Shown: in pieces, positions 22,276 to 34,450 of the stretch
Numbering within the stretch: the stretch's first letter is position 1
Layout of the letters: the number at the start of each line of letters is the position of its first letter
Assembly (NCBI GenBank): GCA_947579605.1
Contig: OX388314.1
Span: forward strand, 17,171,982-17,235,981
Direction of reading: 5' to 3'
DNA length: 64,000 bases
Source: Athripsodes cinereus
Taxonomy: Eukaryota > Arthropoda > Insecta > Trichoptera > Leptoceridae
Notes under the pieces: generated by a model
Seen by the model: the letters and a program-made list of their open reading frames with translations, nothing else
Databases searched by the model: none
What the model was told of the DNA's origin: nothing
Program-made: the position numbers and the translations under genes

Positions 22276-23821
22276 GCAGATGAAAAAAACATATTAATTA
22301 ATAATTGATTACGTTCTTCGATTACATTTTGCGTGCTTGATGGATGAGGTTTTGATTTCGAAATGTATTGGTCCTGTATTGTATCCTTCACTATTTTCTG
22401 CAAAGTTTTCGAGCACCAATTGTGAATAACTGGTAAGTATTGTAAATCTTAGTCTACAAGAGAAAATTAAGATATTTGATTCAGCAACGTGGCATTACAT
22501 GTGTTAATTCTTTTATGGAACGTACATGCAGTAATCCTGCAAACTGATTACTCCATTTGTGGGAGATCCAGTGATAGTATATAGTTGTAGTAGGTTAGTT
22601 TAATATGTATTCGCGTGCCAAAGCACCCAAAGGTAATATGGAATTAATAAGAAGTATAAATGCCTAGTGACCTACATTAAAAATTCGTACGAATTGCAAG
22701 TCTTTTAACAGGTAGATAACGTATGCATGTACATGTGCACTATATTCCTACATCCACGTGTTAAATATTTGATGAATGCAGGTTTAAGTTCACACCCCCG
22801 TTGGTATGACAACCAATATGTTTATCATGATATCAACATTGAAGTTCTTTCACCCCATCGCATCAAATAAGTTAGTGTGCACGAGAACAATAGGTATAAT
22901 AAATCAGTAGGTATCTATTACCTATACTATTATTATGTGAGTGAGTATGTATAGTGAACCGAAACGATATTAATCTTCTGTTTGTAAACAACGCGACTTA
23001 CACACGTCATGCTGCAGTTATAAACTAGTACATTGATTCTTTCCACTACTAGGTACAATATATTTCAATAAAATTATGCAGGTACTTGCTTAGTGGCAAT
23101 TATTGCATTTCCAATCGATTGCGAATGCTGTAATCAGTTATATCGTTGGAAATAAAATAACAAAATGCAGGTAAAATATAGAAAATAAAACATGTAATTC
23201 TTAAGAGTTATACATTATAGGAAGGATGTACCTAGTGAATATTATGCACCTAACTACGCAATGTTAATTTGTTAGTCATACTCGTACAGAAATTAGCGAA
23301 CAAATTGTTTTTTTTTTCATATGATATGAGCATACGAATGAATCCAAAGGTGTACCATAGGGATGCATTACTTTTAATACACTTGTGATCTATGTAAACG
23401 TTAATAATAAGTATCATACAAAAATGTCTAAGCTTCAGATGAGATAGGTATTTTTATACGTGAAACAAGTAAAGGTCCACAATCTCAGCAATATATAATT
23501 ATTTAGGTATAGAGCATCATATAAACTTAATACACAATAATATAACATTATGTATTGTTCGTTCACCTTGATAATATTGCAGTGGTCGAGAGCAAAACGT
23601 TATTGACTTTCTAATCTGCATACGCCGTGATTTATCTCTCATTGTTGCAAAGCCGATATCGGATACATAATGCATGTAAGATGATAATGAATATGTAATG
23701 TATATAGAGGAGGTACAATAATACATAATATAGATAGATACAGTAGCGTAGAGATGATACGCAGCGTGGTCAGTACTTTCTATGGTAATAATTACAAGAA
23801 ATGGACACGTAAAAACAGAAT
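22276..23821. other. AT-rich stretch, nothing recognised
   Basis: No supported gene or repeat. The open frames here are short and of biased composition. Confidence 0.3.
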
Positions 23822-23832
23822 ACCAACATAAT

Positions 23833-24358
23833 CTTCTTCTTCTTCGCCCTCGCCTTTATCCCATTTACTTGGGGTCGGCTCTCCTAGTCCTCATCTTCCA
23901 AGTTTTGCGGTCCCCTGCATCCTCCGCGCGCAACTTTGCCTCCTTCATATCCCTGGCAATTGTGGACATCCAGGTGGTCACTGGTCTGCCTGGTCTTCTG
24001 GGTCCTACTTCCACGTCCATCGTCTTTTTAATCATATTATCCTGTGGTAGTCTCAAGATGTGCCCGTACCATCTTAATCGGTTTTCGGTTATTTTTTCAC
24101 CGATGGGAGCGACTTTGAAACTACCACGGATATGGACATTTCTCACCCTATCCATCCTTGTTACACCACCAGCCCATCTGAGCATTTTCATTTCATTGGT
24201 GTGTAGTGTCTGGGCGTGATTATGTTTTAGGGCCCAACATTCAGAAGAATAAGTCATGGTTGGTCTGACCACAGTTTTGTATACCTGACCCTTGATTTTT
24301 ATTGGCATTTTCTTGTCACACAGTACACCAGAAACAGATCTCCAACCAACCAACATCA
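23833..24358 (-). pseudogene. LINE-D, 5'-truncated insertion with 11 bp TSD
   Basis: The minus frame covers 164 codons of the region after the reverse transcriptase core: MMLVGWRSVSGVLCDKKMPI, then KIKGQVYKTVVRPTMTYSSE, a Cys-Trp-Ala, MKMLRWAGGVTRMDRVRN, RLRWYGHILRLPQDN and RTRRADPK. The catalytic YADD lies outside because of 5' truncation. Perfect TSDs ACCAACATAAT occur at 23822-23832 and 24359-24369. The tail is a short (GAA)n-like tract. The frame is intact throughout, so this is a fairly recent insertion. Confidence 0.85.
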
Positions 24359-24369
24359 ACCAACATAAT

Positions 24370-25190
24370 AATTATTGAAAATATAATTAAGTATTGAGTT
24401 TTTTTTATAATCATTAATATCAAAGAGAATAATAATTATGATGCAACAGAATTACCGATCTTCAACGTGGGATAGAAATAGGTAATCACGTATAACTGGA
24501 ATGTTTGCTAGTTAATAAATCGTTTGTCCAGAACATATTAAAAATAATAACAAAATATCCAATTGGTACATGTATGAAACAATGCGAATAATGATAATAA
24601 CGGCGATGATAGTCCAACTCATGCAATGTTGAGGAATCCGATCCCGTGTCTCCAGCACATGGTATAGTCGAGTATAGTTGTAGATGTTACATTATTGTAC
24701 AACCAGACTTGGAACACAAACTCGAAGAACCGGTTGTCATAATATGCGGATGGACAGACCAGCGGCAACAAAGCTGAATAACACAATATGCAATGCAAGC
24801 AATGCTTTATTAGTTTCATCTATTCTATAGACCAACAACTCGTATTGATGCATCAGTGAAAATAGATGGCTGCTACTGAATTGCTGACAGTATCTAATAT
24901 AAACAAAACAAAAATACTGCTACGTGGAGTGCCTGGCGAAGAATAGTAGCGAATGTAATGATGATGTGCAAAAAGAATAAATAAATAAATAAATAAATAG
25001 GTTTCCAATATTTATTTGTAAATTTTCAGGTGTTTTATAAAAGACAGGTTTTTTAAAAGACAAAACATTTAAATCCTTCAATTCAGCGTTGAGGTGTGCC
25101 ACATGAGTGTCTCATTTTTTATTGGTTCGGTGAAGACAACTTGCATTTTTTACAGTACCTATGTAGTTAACCTACATGGTTTATATACGT
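24370..25190. other. AT-rich stretch with a short AAAT microsatellite
   Basis: (AAAT)n lies at about 24976-25000. Nothing else is recognised. Confidence 0.35.
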
Positions 25191-25193
25191 ACT

Positions 25194-25395
25194 ATACTAC
25201 CACGGCATATCCCACAAGTAAGGCAGCCAGCAGATCAGCTGCAAGAAATAAACATAAAAGCATATTCATTCAGGATGGGTGGAAAACCTCATCGCTGAAT
25301 TTAGGATGTAAATGTCTTTATTTTTCGAACCCCTGCCTTTAACAAGACACTCGAAAACGGAAAAGAGCGGGTGAACAATTCTTTGCCGAGTGTTC
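25194..25395 (-). repeat. Repeat A copy 5
   Basis: Good match from CTACCACGGCATATCCCACA through CAGGATGGGTGG and CATCGCTGAATTTAGGATGT to CACTCGAAAACGG and the AATTCTTTGCCGAGTGTTCC block, giving the fuller extent of the family. A piece between the GCAAGAAATAAACAT and CATTCAGGATG parts is missing. Confidence 0.65.
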
Positions 25396-25904
25396 CACGG
25401 AACATAGACATACAAACACAAAGTCCATAAATAATAGCTTGCAATCTAGTTGGGATCTCTTATCACAAAAATGGTTCTACACATCTAAACTCGTATTACG
25501 AATAAATAATACACCTACATAGATATGTATAACTAAATAAACTATCAGTACCTAATGATTGACGTTTACATATTGTTATTGCATATAAATATCAACCGGC
25601 TACCGAGAGAGAAAGTGTTTTTCACATTTTCATCTTGTGAATCTGTAAAACTTACATACGCTGCCATATTATTCATACCTACGTATTACCTATTTGACTT
25701 TCATATACATTTCTATTTAAATCAAATTAATTACAATTACATTACAACTACTAAATGTCAAGAGTAGCCACCGTGTAACTACATAAATAAACTATCATTC
25801 ACAAATAAATGTAGCATTGATAAAAAAACGTATGACCAGTAATATGTTATTATGTAGGATAAATAAATTTGAATAATATATTATTTAGTTAATAATAATA
25901 ATCG

Positions 25905-25955
25905 GACTATTTATATGTGGCTCCGTTTAATGATCCGTGACCATCTCAAGGGCGC
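25905..25955 (+). repeat. Repeat F copy 2
   Basis: GGCTCCGTTTAATGATCCGT and CCATCTCAAGGGCGCCGTCC match the copy at 7141. Confidence 0.45.
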
Positions 25956-26758
25956 CGTCCGAGGCATTCATAAATTTATTTGAGAATGCCTTGGTAACTA
26001 AAAGTTCAATCACTTGGTGAAAATAACGAAAAAATATATTTTATCAAGTTTGCGGCAGGGAATAGGACTCATAATGATTTCTTCGTTTTCGAGTGTCTTC
26101 TAAAAGACAAAGATTCGTAAAACATCACCATTTAACATCTTGAATTTGGAGATGAAGAATGCCACCCAATCTGAGTGGCTTAGTTTTAATTGGCAAGGAG
26201 AAGGTAAACTGCATGTTTATTCCATGCAATTAGTTTACTGGCTTCCCCACTTTTGGGTTAGGTAAGCCGTTGTGATACACATATTATATGATATAATCAG
26301 ATATGTTCCATAATATACTACGAGGCGCTGACATTAATACAATCAACGCTTCATTCAATCTAATATTTTCAATTGAATCACTTGTAAAAATTTATTTAGA
26401 TAAAATACTTTTTGTGTTCTTCATGCTAATATGAACCTCAGCTTCAGAACTTTAGAAGTCCAGTTCACAAAAAAATAAGTTTACATCTAGAAATGACTAC
26501 GAATTTCAGAGAAACAAAAAAACTGATTTCTGTTATCTTACACTCCAATTTAAGTGGTTTTAGAAATACATAATATTAACAGGAAAACATTATTTGACTG
26601 GTTTGAACGGTTGTGTACACATTATTGTATCATTAACAAGTAAAAATGTATGGATTAACCGGATGAATAAGCGCATTGTTTCATTTTCTTGGTATTCAAT
26701 TTGCAAACATTACAAACATAAAAACAAAACTATACTCAAATATTAGTACTTCTACTAT

Positions 26759-26985
26759 CTACCGTCACGGAATATACCACAAGTGGGGGAACCAGCAGAT
26801 CAGCCGTATGTAATAAAACATCCAAACTGTCTTCTCTGTGCCAACAAAAAATTAAGACATTCAGGATGGGTGGCAAACCTAGTCGCTAAATTTAAGATGT
26901 TAAATATATATTTTTTAACACCCGCCTTACCAGGACACTCAATACCTTGCAGAAAAGAGTGGGAGACTTATTTATTACACTTTCC
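26759..26985 (-). repeat. Repeat A copy 6
   Basis: CTACCGTCACGGAATATACC, GTGGGGGAACCAGCAGATCA, CAAACTGTCTTCTCTGTGCC and TTCAGGATGGGTGGCAAACC follow the family closely. The distal part (CACCCGCCTTACCAGGACAC) is also present. It runs into a reverse repeat F copy at 26994. Confidence 0.65.
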
Positions 26986-26993
26986 AGGTCTTT

Positions 26994-27041
26994 GAGATGG
27001 ATAGTTCATTAAACGGCGCCGATCAAATCATCCAACGTACA
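26994..27041 (-). repeat. Repeat F copy 3
   Basis: Inverted copy of the block at 7141 (GATGGATAGTTCATTAAACG then GCGCC and GATCAAATCATCC). Confidence 0.45.
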
Positions 27042-27166
27042 TACGTACATTAGCGATAAAAAGCACATTAGCGCCATTAGCGGATACATATATATGTATG
27101 TTGGAAGAAAATTACACTGTCGATTTTTGGCCGAAGTAACTTACGAAGATTATTATAATAAATTAT

Positions 27167-27301
27167 AAAATAAAATAAATATTTATTATTTTTGTTTCGT
27201 GTTACTGTTGAGTAAGACTAACGCACGACCGGTTTCGCGGACTCCGAGTTCGCATCATCAGGTGCTGATCTAGCAAAAATAATAAATATTTATTTTATTT
27301 T
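27167..27301 (-). mobile_element. Hammerhead-bearing retroelement fragment 1 (Penelope-like)
   Basis: Perfect 28 bp inverted arms (27167-27194 and 27274-27301) enclose, on minus, a hammerhead-like core. GCAC precedes CTGATGA (27255-27261), then a stem II GCG...CGC with inner ACT/AGT pairs, then GAAA, the self-complementary CCGG, TC and GTGC, which pairs with GCAC as stem I. A four-base self-complementary stem III is the form described for hammerheads of Penelope-like elements, thought to work as dimers. No coding part remains. The assignment to Penelope-like elements is inference from the ribozyme and inverted layout. Confidence 0.6.
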
Positions 27302-29690
27302 ATTTGATAATTTAAAATGAAGTGTTACAAAGTAAATGCCGATACAATTAATGAAATTATTATAATATATTATAACCCTCGTTATGTCCATTCTGATGGT
27401 ATATTAAGCTATATTGAAAACACATATTTTGAATAAATTTAAAAAATGTTAAATTTTTATCGAAGAAAAACAACGCTAAATCAACTAATTATCATTTGCA
27501 TTTCAAAAAACTTTAAAAAAGCACAAAGCCAACATCAACGACTTACAATCATCTTTGATAGCGATTTCGGGTTATTAAGAATGTGAGAAGTAAATGTTAT
27601 TATACAGAAAAAACTTTAAACTGCCATACTGAAATTTTTTATTTCTTGACAAAGCGTAGTTTTCCTTTGACGATATTTTTCCATTGTTAGACATTACAAT
27701 TATTGAGAATGGGAACTAACATAATACTAAGTCAAACAATCGATACCTGACACAAATATGTTGTCGTTAAATAATTTATAGTGTCGGGAAATACAGAACA
27801 ATAGGAACACAGTAGATACTAATAAAATAATAATAAGTATTTGGTTTACTTACTACTAATAGAGATTGATAAATAATGTTGAAAGTGTAATGATCAAATG
27901 GATAGTCAGCACGCAAGTCGCACAAAATATGCGTAGAATATAACGACTGTGCTCAGGACAAAGGCTTCAAATCACATCAGAAAAATTTTAAGAGACGGAA
28001 AATTTTGTAGGGTTAAGAACATGCATACTATTAACATTATGAATTTATCATCTTATTTATCTTAAAATAGTTTACTATCATAAAAATTCAAGAGGAAATA
28101 TGCAGAAATTATCAAGTTATAAGCAAAATATTAAAAAAGTCTCTTGTAACTACTGATAGACTTTGGCAACATGTAAAAGAGATTATGTGTGCTGTCATAT
28201 GTTTGAGTCATGCGGTTTGATGTCTTTTACCTCGCAGTTAAGTTATGTGAATGAATTTATTTGGTGTTACTAATGATACTCACGCTGAACTCCTTGTCCT
28301 ATTCAACATTTGCAATTATTTCATAGCTAAAGAAATGTTTTGCTTTTCTATAAAAACAAGACTTTGGGGATTGAATCCTTTTCCAGAATGTTTTACAAGA
28401 CGCAAATGTTTGATTTTCAAACATAGAACCAGTTTTGCTTTTTGTGGTTTAAAGCCTTTTTCTTGAGCAGAGTCGATGATGTTTATATGCTAACCGAAGC
28501 AGGTAATAAAAATGATCGGAACAGATCGGAGAGAAATTCAAATTCAGTAGGTATGTATAATATTATTATGTAAACACTCAACCGATATCAATATATTGTC
28601 ATTTCAATTTATATATTTACTTTCATCGACGAAAAACTTGTATATTATTTTTTGAGTCGATGTATCGACATGATTGATCGGTTGGATGTTAAAAAATAAA
28701 ATTAAACTTTTCTAAATCTTATAAGGTGCGCGTAAATAGTGTATTCACAAATTTTTTTTTTTTATTTCCAGGAATAAGCAATGGAAATTATTGTGATGGA
28801 TTAGTGTCAATATCGTAGAAATTAACTAACATTGCCATATATGATTCATTAAAAGAAAAAAGATTGATCAGTCACAATCACTTACAGACATTTATGTCAG
28901 TGAAGTACTCACAAGATTGATGATGTTTGAGCGAAAAATATTTAGCTACACAAAAATGACAAAGGTGCGAATAAATACATCAATTTAGAAATTGTATACC
29001 ATCTCATGTGTTTATTATTCTTATATCTAATTAATAATGGAAAACAATAGAGCAATCTTAATAAATAAAATAAACTGTCACACAATTAGTAAATACCACA
29101 TCAGTGGTAAAAATATGTACAATTTTATTGTACTTATCTACAATACATCAATAAATCTGTCACATTCCCACGAAAGTTAAGATACGCATATGCCCGCGTT
29201 CACATCAATATTAAGCAGAGAGTAGACATTTCGTCGGCAGAATTTTTGAGAAAAGTTTTCACTGATAACAGTTGAATATTTGCAATTGCAATCGAATATA
29301 CACGGTCTATTAAACATAATAGTTTTATGAAAAATATCCCAGCTTAAAGTATAAATCTACTCTTTCCGTAGTTTATTTTTTTAATAGAAATGGTTACTAA
29401 ATAGCTAAAAGGAATAAAAAAACGTAGTTGTTATGCATTTTTACACAGGCTTCTAGTGAGCGTACACGGCAAGATTTCTCAGTGATTGAGGGGCTCAGTC
29501 AATCACAACTAGGTGGTGTACAAATCGGATTTAGTTCATGTGCGGTTTCCGGCAACCATATTTAGCATGCTCAGAGATGAATTGTTAGAATAATAAATGA
29601 AACTGCTTAATTAATAAGTATAAGTTACAATATTATATGCATAACTAATAATTTGCGTTTGCCTTATAAATCAATATTATTTATTTGTAT
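27302..29690. other. AT-rich intron-like stretch, nothing recognised
   Basis: The plus frame at 28251-28466 looks like a chance opening; no splice partner or family similarity was seen. Confidence 0.3.
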
Positions 29691-29697
29691 CGTATTA

Positions 29698-29805
29698 AAC
29701 GCCGCAATTAATAAGCATGCAAGTTGCCCTCTTCAAGCCAATAAAAATTAAGACACTCAGAATAGGTGGTACATCTTAACGCCGAGTAAAAGATGTTAAA
29801 TGTAT
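29698..29805 (-). repeat. Repeat A copy 7, truncated
   Basis: AAGCATGCAAGTTGCCCTCT, AATTAAGACACTCAGAATAG and CGCCGAGTAAAAGATGTTAA align with the middle of the family. The CGGCATATCCC end is missing. Confidence 0.45.
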
Positions 29806-29991
29806 TATTCATGTTTTAATTATTTAATAATGTCTTATTGAAAATTTGAGCAATATAAGTTCAATCTACGTATACGCCTTATAAGATCAACTTACCTATT
29901 ATGAATAACTCTAAAGTTTGTACATTCACAGAGTGAAAATTCATTATGATGATATTATACTTTAAATAACACACAGTTAAATAACACACAG

Positions 29992-30790
29992 TCAGATATG
30001 CTGACGACATAGCACTGCTCGCAGACTCCGAGATGGAGCTGAACGAAGCCTTAGGAAAAATGGAAAGCATTCTGTTGTCAAAGTACAACATGAAAATAAA
30101 TAAAGAAAAAACAAAATGTATGGTCGTCGGAAGAGAGGAAGCGACTGCGAACATTGCCATAAATGGAGTGAGCATCAAACAAGTAAGTGAGTTCGTGTAC
30201 CTGGGCAGCAGAATAAACCAGGATGGACGCTCCAAATCGGAAATTGTAAGCAGAATAAACCAGGCAAGGATTGCCTTTAACAAAAAATCAAAGATATTGG
30301 AATCCCCAAATATTGACTTAAGCGTAAGGAAGAATCTTACTAAAGCCTTTGTATGGAGCATTCTGCTTTATGGTTGTGAGACATGGACCATCAGCAAGAG
30401 TGAAAGCGGACGGTTGGCGGCCTTTGAGATGTGGTGCTACAGACGCATGCTCAAGATCCATTGGTCGGAGCACGTCGAAAATGAAGAAGTATTAAACAGG
30501 GTAGGCGAAAAAAGGCAACTCCTTAAGAGAATCAGCCAACAACGAACTAACTGGATTGGCCACAACATCAGGCATCCAGGACTACTCATCGCCATCGCAG
30601 AGGGTAAGACCGAGGGGACAAATGGCAGAGGCCGTCCAAGAGACGCATATATGGACCAACTGAAGAGAGACATGAACTGTGGCTCATACGTAGGGCTAAA
30701 AAGACTGGCTGAGAATAGAGACGAATGGAGAAGAAAAACCAAACTCGTTGCAGACCAATCCAGTGGATTGTAACTCATTATATATTATAT
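29992..30790 (+). mobile_element. LINE-A copy 1, 5'-truncated insertion with TSD
   Basis: An 11 bp TSD, ATAACACACAG (29981-29991 and 30791-30801), bounds a piece that starts just before the catalytic YADD codons and ends GTAACTCATTATATAT. It was inserted into a hammerhead-bearing palindrome, whose left arm is now split between 29952-29991 and 30791-30870. A second ATAACACACAG just left (29966-29976) suggests a local duplication. The longest and best-preserved LINE in the window. Confidence 0.85.
29996..30773 (+). pseudogene. LINE-A reverse transcriptase C-terminal part
   Basis: An open frame enters at 29996 as YADDIALLADSEMELNEALG; the Tyr-Ala-Asp-Asp box is the catalytic motif of reverse transcriptases. 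It continues with MKINKEKTKCMVVG, FVYLGSRI (the usual Leu-Gly after the thumb), LYGCETWTISKSE, FEMWCYRRMLKI, WIGHNIRHPG, GRGRPRDAYMDQL, and ends VADQSSGL with a natural stop at 30771-30773. About 259 codons with no interruption. The fingers, palm start and endonuclease are missing, so the protein cannot be active. The non-LTR clade is not assigned. Confidence 0.85.
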
Positions 30791-30980
30791 ATAACACACA
30801 GTTTACTTTTCACTAAGATTTATTCTAACCTCGAGCGCTTTCGTCAATGTTAATGAATTGACATTTTCAATTCATTAACGTTCTCTTGAAAATGTCAATT
30901 CATTAACATTGACGAAAGCGCTCGAGGTTAGAATAAATCTTAGTGAAAAGTAAACTGTGTGTTATTTAAAGTATAATATT

Positions 30981-32265
30981 ACCTATTATGCTTTGGATAG
31001 CAGAACTGCTGTCATTGATATACTGTAAATACCTACTGCATTTAAATGAACACGATAAGTAATATAATACATTAATGCCGTCCTTTCATTATATCAAAAA
31101 AAAAACACTGCGTGCCTATAAAGGAAATGCTGGGTTTCGTCTGAAATTGTTAAATAAAAACAGTGAGATTGTGAATATCTCAAATTCCTATACCGAATTG
31201 AATATTTGGCAACGGGAGACTATCTAAAATTTGAAAAGTCGGATTTTGCCACAATTTCCTTTACCAAAATGAGTTAATAATTATCTTTTATAATGCATTT
31301 CCACAAAGTCACACTTGAAAACATAGAATATTTATATTTTTTTTATTACGAATCTATACCCAATATAAAAAGTTTAGTCCCGCTACTGATGCATCCCTAT
31401 ATAAATACGCTCCCCTACAATATACAATATACTAATTAAGATCCAATGTTATTAATTTACTTTAAATTATGATTACAACAATTGGTTATTAAGATAATTT
31501 CATGATGGACTGAACTACATTACTCTTTTCTTATATGTAATATGTATATAGCGAATATAATTAACACCTTCTTGAGAAATTTCACCAAATACCAAAATGA
31601 TCACTCAACATAGTTACATACCTAGGTACTAATAATTTGCAAGAATGTTTAATTTTATCGCGAAGTGATTTAAAGTCTCATTTACGGCTTTATATTGTTT
31701 CTATAATTAGATACCAGTTTAATTAAGAGAATTTAGAATAAAAATATCTTCATCTCAACAATAAGCATCTAAATATAATCATTATGTTGTTACTTTATAA
31801 CACGCAACAATACAAAACAATACAAGTTTTTACCCTTACTTACCTATAACTATATTTTATAATTAATTATCAATTTAAAAACATCATCGAAATCTACATT
31901 TTATTTATTTAATTCGTTTCTGTACATATTCACAATATAAATATATTTGTTTTTGTGCTAGTGTGATGATTGAGTGAGCGAGCGAGACTGTGTATAATGT
32001 AGGCATGTTGAGATGACCGGAATGTTAGGTACCTATCTTTTTAAAATTAATTGTGGCGCATGGTATTGGATGATAGCTGATCTCTGAATGATTAACCTGT
32101 TTTCTTACTTTATTTATGTAGTTATTGTCTGTTTTGTGCTTAGGTATATATTTATAAAATAAAATAAAATAAAAACATACAAACAGTTATATACCACTGC
32201 AATGCACAGTGGATGGGTTTATTGCGGATTTTTAAAACTAATCCATACTGAAATATGTTTTAAAT
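30981..32265. other. AT-rich stretch; possible retroposon tail at its end
   Basis: Nothing recognised up to about 31900. From 31915 to 32175 the sequence looks like a retroposon 3' end, finishing in (AAAAT)n at 32156-32176, but no family match was found. Confidence 0.3.
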
Positions 32266-32269
32266 ACCT

Positions 32270-32350
32270 GCTCACATACCCTACAAGTGCCAATAAAAAA
32301 TAGGAAATTTAAGATAGGAGGCAAATCTCATCGCTGAATTTAAAATGTAA
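32270..32350 (-). repeat. Repeat A copy 8, internally deleted
   Basis: CTCACATACCCTACAAGTGC joins directly to CCAATAAAAAATAGGAAATT and CATCGCTGAATTTAAAATGT, so about 60 bp of the family is missing. Confidence 0.4.
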
Positions 32351-33320
32351 CCAACATTTAGAAACCTCATCAAAGATGTGCTAAAGTTTCATATATCGCA
32401 AAAAAATCCATACATTGGATTTGCAGGTGTGACAAAATATGTATTAATGCTGACTAAACACGTATATTTATACATACCGATAATGGATATTCCTCAAAAT
32501 TAAAGGTATGGATAGATGTAAATGGATATTACGAGTAAATTATTGGTTCCAAAATAAGGAATAGTCATATTTGGTACCTATCAGTACGTGGAATTTTGTA
32601 GCACAATTGCAGAATTCTTTGTTTAATGAAGTTGCTGGAAAAACTTTTTCAAAAAGTAATTGTATTGAAATTTCAAATTACTAAACTTCTAATTTAGCTA
32701 AATAGTGAATTTTCATTAAATTTATTATTTTTAAATTATAAAAAAGGTGAGAATCACAGTTATTAATCAAAAATTACATCGCAGCTAACGACATTTCCTG
32801 TGGTTCAATATTGATATAATTGTAAGAGTTATAAGAGGATGTGTAGGCGAAGGCCTAAAGCAGAATATCTTACGGTTGATGATGAAGTTTAAGTGTAACT
32901 TTATAAGACGAAACCTCAGAAAAGGAAGGGACTGAATACTTCATTTCATATTAAAACCCGTAGGTCGGGATCGTTATAAAATTCTTTCACGTACGAGTCA
33001 TCCGGTTAGCTCCAAAACCATTATGCAATTTCCTGGAACTCTATAAGGCTATCAAACATTATTATTTAAATAAGCCGCTGCGTTGGACTAACTGGTAACG
33101 TATTGTGAAAATAAGATTCTATTTTTAAACTCACTATTTTTCTAGAGATCGAAATACCTGCCAAACATGATCGTCTCCAAAACAAAACACACAGATTCTC
33201 GCTTATGAGTTTCGATAGCTGATTTGAAGCTGACGAAAGTATGAGATTGATATTTCCTCAGAATTGCGCCGGAACAAATGTAATAAATTTAATCAATATG
33301 AAACATTTGTACATATGGGA
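32351..33320. other. AT-rich stretch, nothing recognised
   Basis: No exon or repeat assigned. Confidence 0.3.
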
Positions 33321-33334
33321 AATTTGTTTGCAAG

Positions 33335-33545
33335 AAATGGAAGATGCGACGGGTATATCGAAAGAAGAAAAGTGGACGGTATTAGGACGAACGGTGCACT
33401 TTGACTCCTTGTCAGAAATGGAAATCAGTGTGCACGTATGAAAAGTCACATGAATGAGGAAGAAGCGAAAGAAGTATGTAAAGATAGACTAATTTGGCGT
33501 CCCTTTCTCTCTGTTTACCCGACTTGTGATACGACGTAAGATTAT
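33335..33545 (+). pseudogene. LINE-B fragment with internal deletion
   Basis: GATATCGAAAGA-like codons and GAAAAGTGGACGGTATTAGG then GAACGGTGCACTTTG match LINE-B copy 2 near 56850-56920 with a frameshift. The sequence then jumps to the 3' end (GAAGCGAAAGAAGTATGTAA and TTTCTCTCTGTTTACCC). The middle of the frame is deleted. Confidence 0.5.
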
Positions 33546-34073
33546 AGATAGATAAAGAAGTAAATGCTCGAGTTTGAATGAGAGTAAATGTTACTTTTAT
33601 TTTTTTTATGCACTACATTCGATCAACTTTCAATGAGCGAGTCCATCCGGTGAAGTTTAAAATTATTCAATTAATATTTTTAAATCTAATGACATTATGT
33701 AATTTTGAGCACTTTAGAAGTAACAATGTCATTTTGTTAGATCAGCGTAACAATTAACTTCATTGCACAGTCACTACATAAAGGTAAATATTTCAAATAC
33801 ATATTGTATGTATTTTGATATGGACTTGAGAGGTTTGCACACTCCACCTTCAAGTCTGGAGTAAATATAAAATAAAAAAATTAAAAAAATCTATATCTAG
33901 GTAAATGTAATTTGTTAACACATCCAACTGGTAACTCTAGTAGATACCTACTTATTTATTCATCGATACTTTTTTTACGATGATTGGGATTCTACTACAC
34001 AACAGGTAAAATGATTTCAAAATATAGATGAGCCATCACTCTCAGGCTCAGGCTAATAATATAAAACTTTGGA

Positions 34074-34450
34074 TTAGCTGGAAGAGAGAGCGTCTTTGTG
34101 ATAAATTCGCCCTCTGTATGTATATTGATTGTAGGTATTTTATTTATTCGGTGGTAACCTTATGAAAGTTCATTTTTATTAATATCAAAATAATTTAGTT
34201 CAAACACTGTTACTTTCACTGTATAAATTAGCTTAAGTCTGTTTTTTGTTTTAGTTTCTAAGTTAACGGCACTGAAGATGGGCTAAGTCCGAAAGGCCTA
34301 AACCAAAATAAAATTTATTCAGTGAAAGTTACAGTGCTTTAACTTATTAATTTTATAATACTCGTAATATATTGATTGTATTTAGTTTGAATGTATAACT
34401 TCCATGGAATTGTTTGTAAAATCAATGTACAGTAAATAACGGATAAAAAA
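34074..34450 (+). repeat. Family E 3' end, split by a hammerhead element
   Basis: The parts 34074-34133 (CTGGAAGAGAGAGCGTCTTT, CCCTCTGTATG) and 34381-34450 (TTTAGTTTGAATGTATAACT, AATCAATGTACAGTAAATAA) join exactly as in the unbroken copy at 58284-58420. Family E is a retroposon 3' end whose GGAAGAGATCGC...GCGATAA block is common at the ends of insect non-LTR elements. Confidence 0.7.
34134..34367 (+). mobile_element. Hammerhead-bearing element 3, inserted in family E with 13 bp TSD
   Basis: Perfect TSD TATATTGATTGTA (34121-34133 and 34368-34380). Within 234 bp, the inverted arms 34205-34221 and 34320-34336 (one mismatch) enclose CTGAAGA (34272-34278), a stem II GGG...TCC, GAAA, the self-complementary GGCC, and TA. 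Stem I is weak here. ATGAAAGTTCATTTT near the left end is shared with element 4, so both are one family. No coding sequence. Target duplication shows it moved by itself or in trans. Confidence 0.65.

Larger units (their letters stand above)
29952..30980. mobile_element. Hammerhead-type palindromic element 2, split by LINE-A
   Basis: The arms 30791-30870 and 30886-30965 are perfect inverted 80 bp copies around a 15 nt loop. Joining across LINE-A extends the arms: ATATTATACTTTAAATAACA at 29952 mirrors the bases to about 30980. In the right arm on plus, GTCAAT...ATTGAC can form stem II, followed by GAAA, the self-complementary GCGC, TC and GAGG, the same order as in the other hammerhead elements. 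CTGATGA is degenerate (TTGAAAA). Confidence 0.55.

Noticed and set aside
29879..30361. 160-codon minus frame
   Set aside because: Antisense shadow of the LINE-A reverse transcriptase frame; the sense frame has the YADD motif.
30437..30778. 113-codon minus frame, also at 43251-43712
   Set aside because: Antisense shadow of LINE-A, repeated wherever LINE-A occurs.
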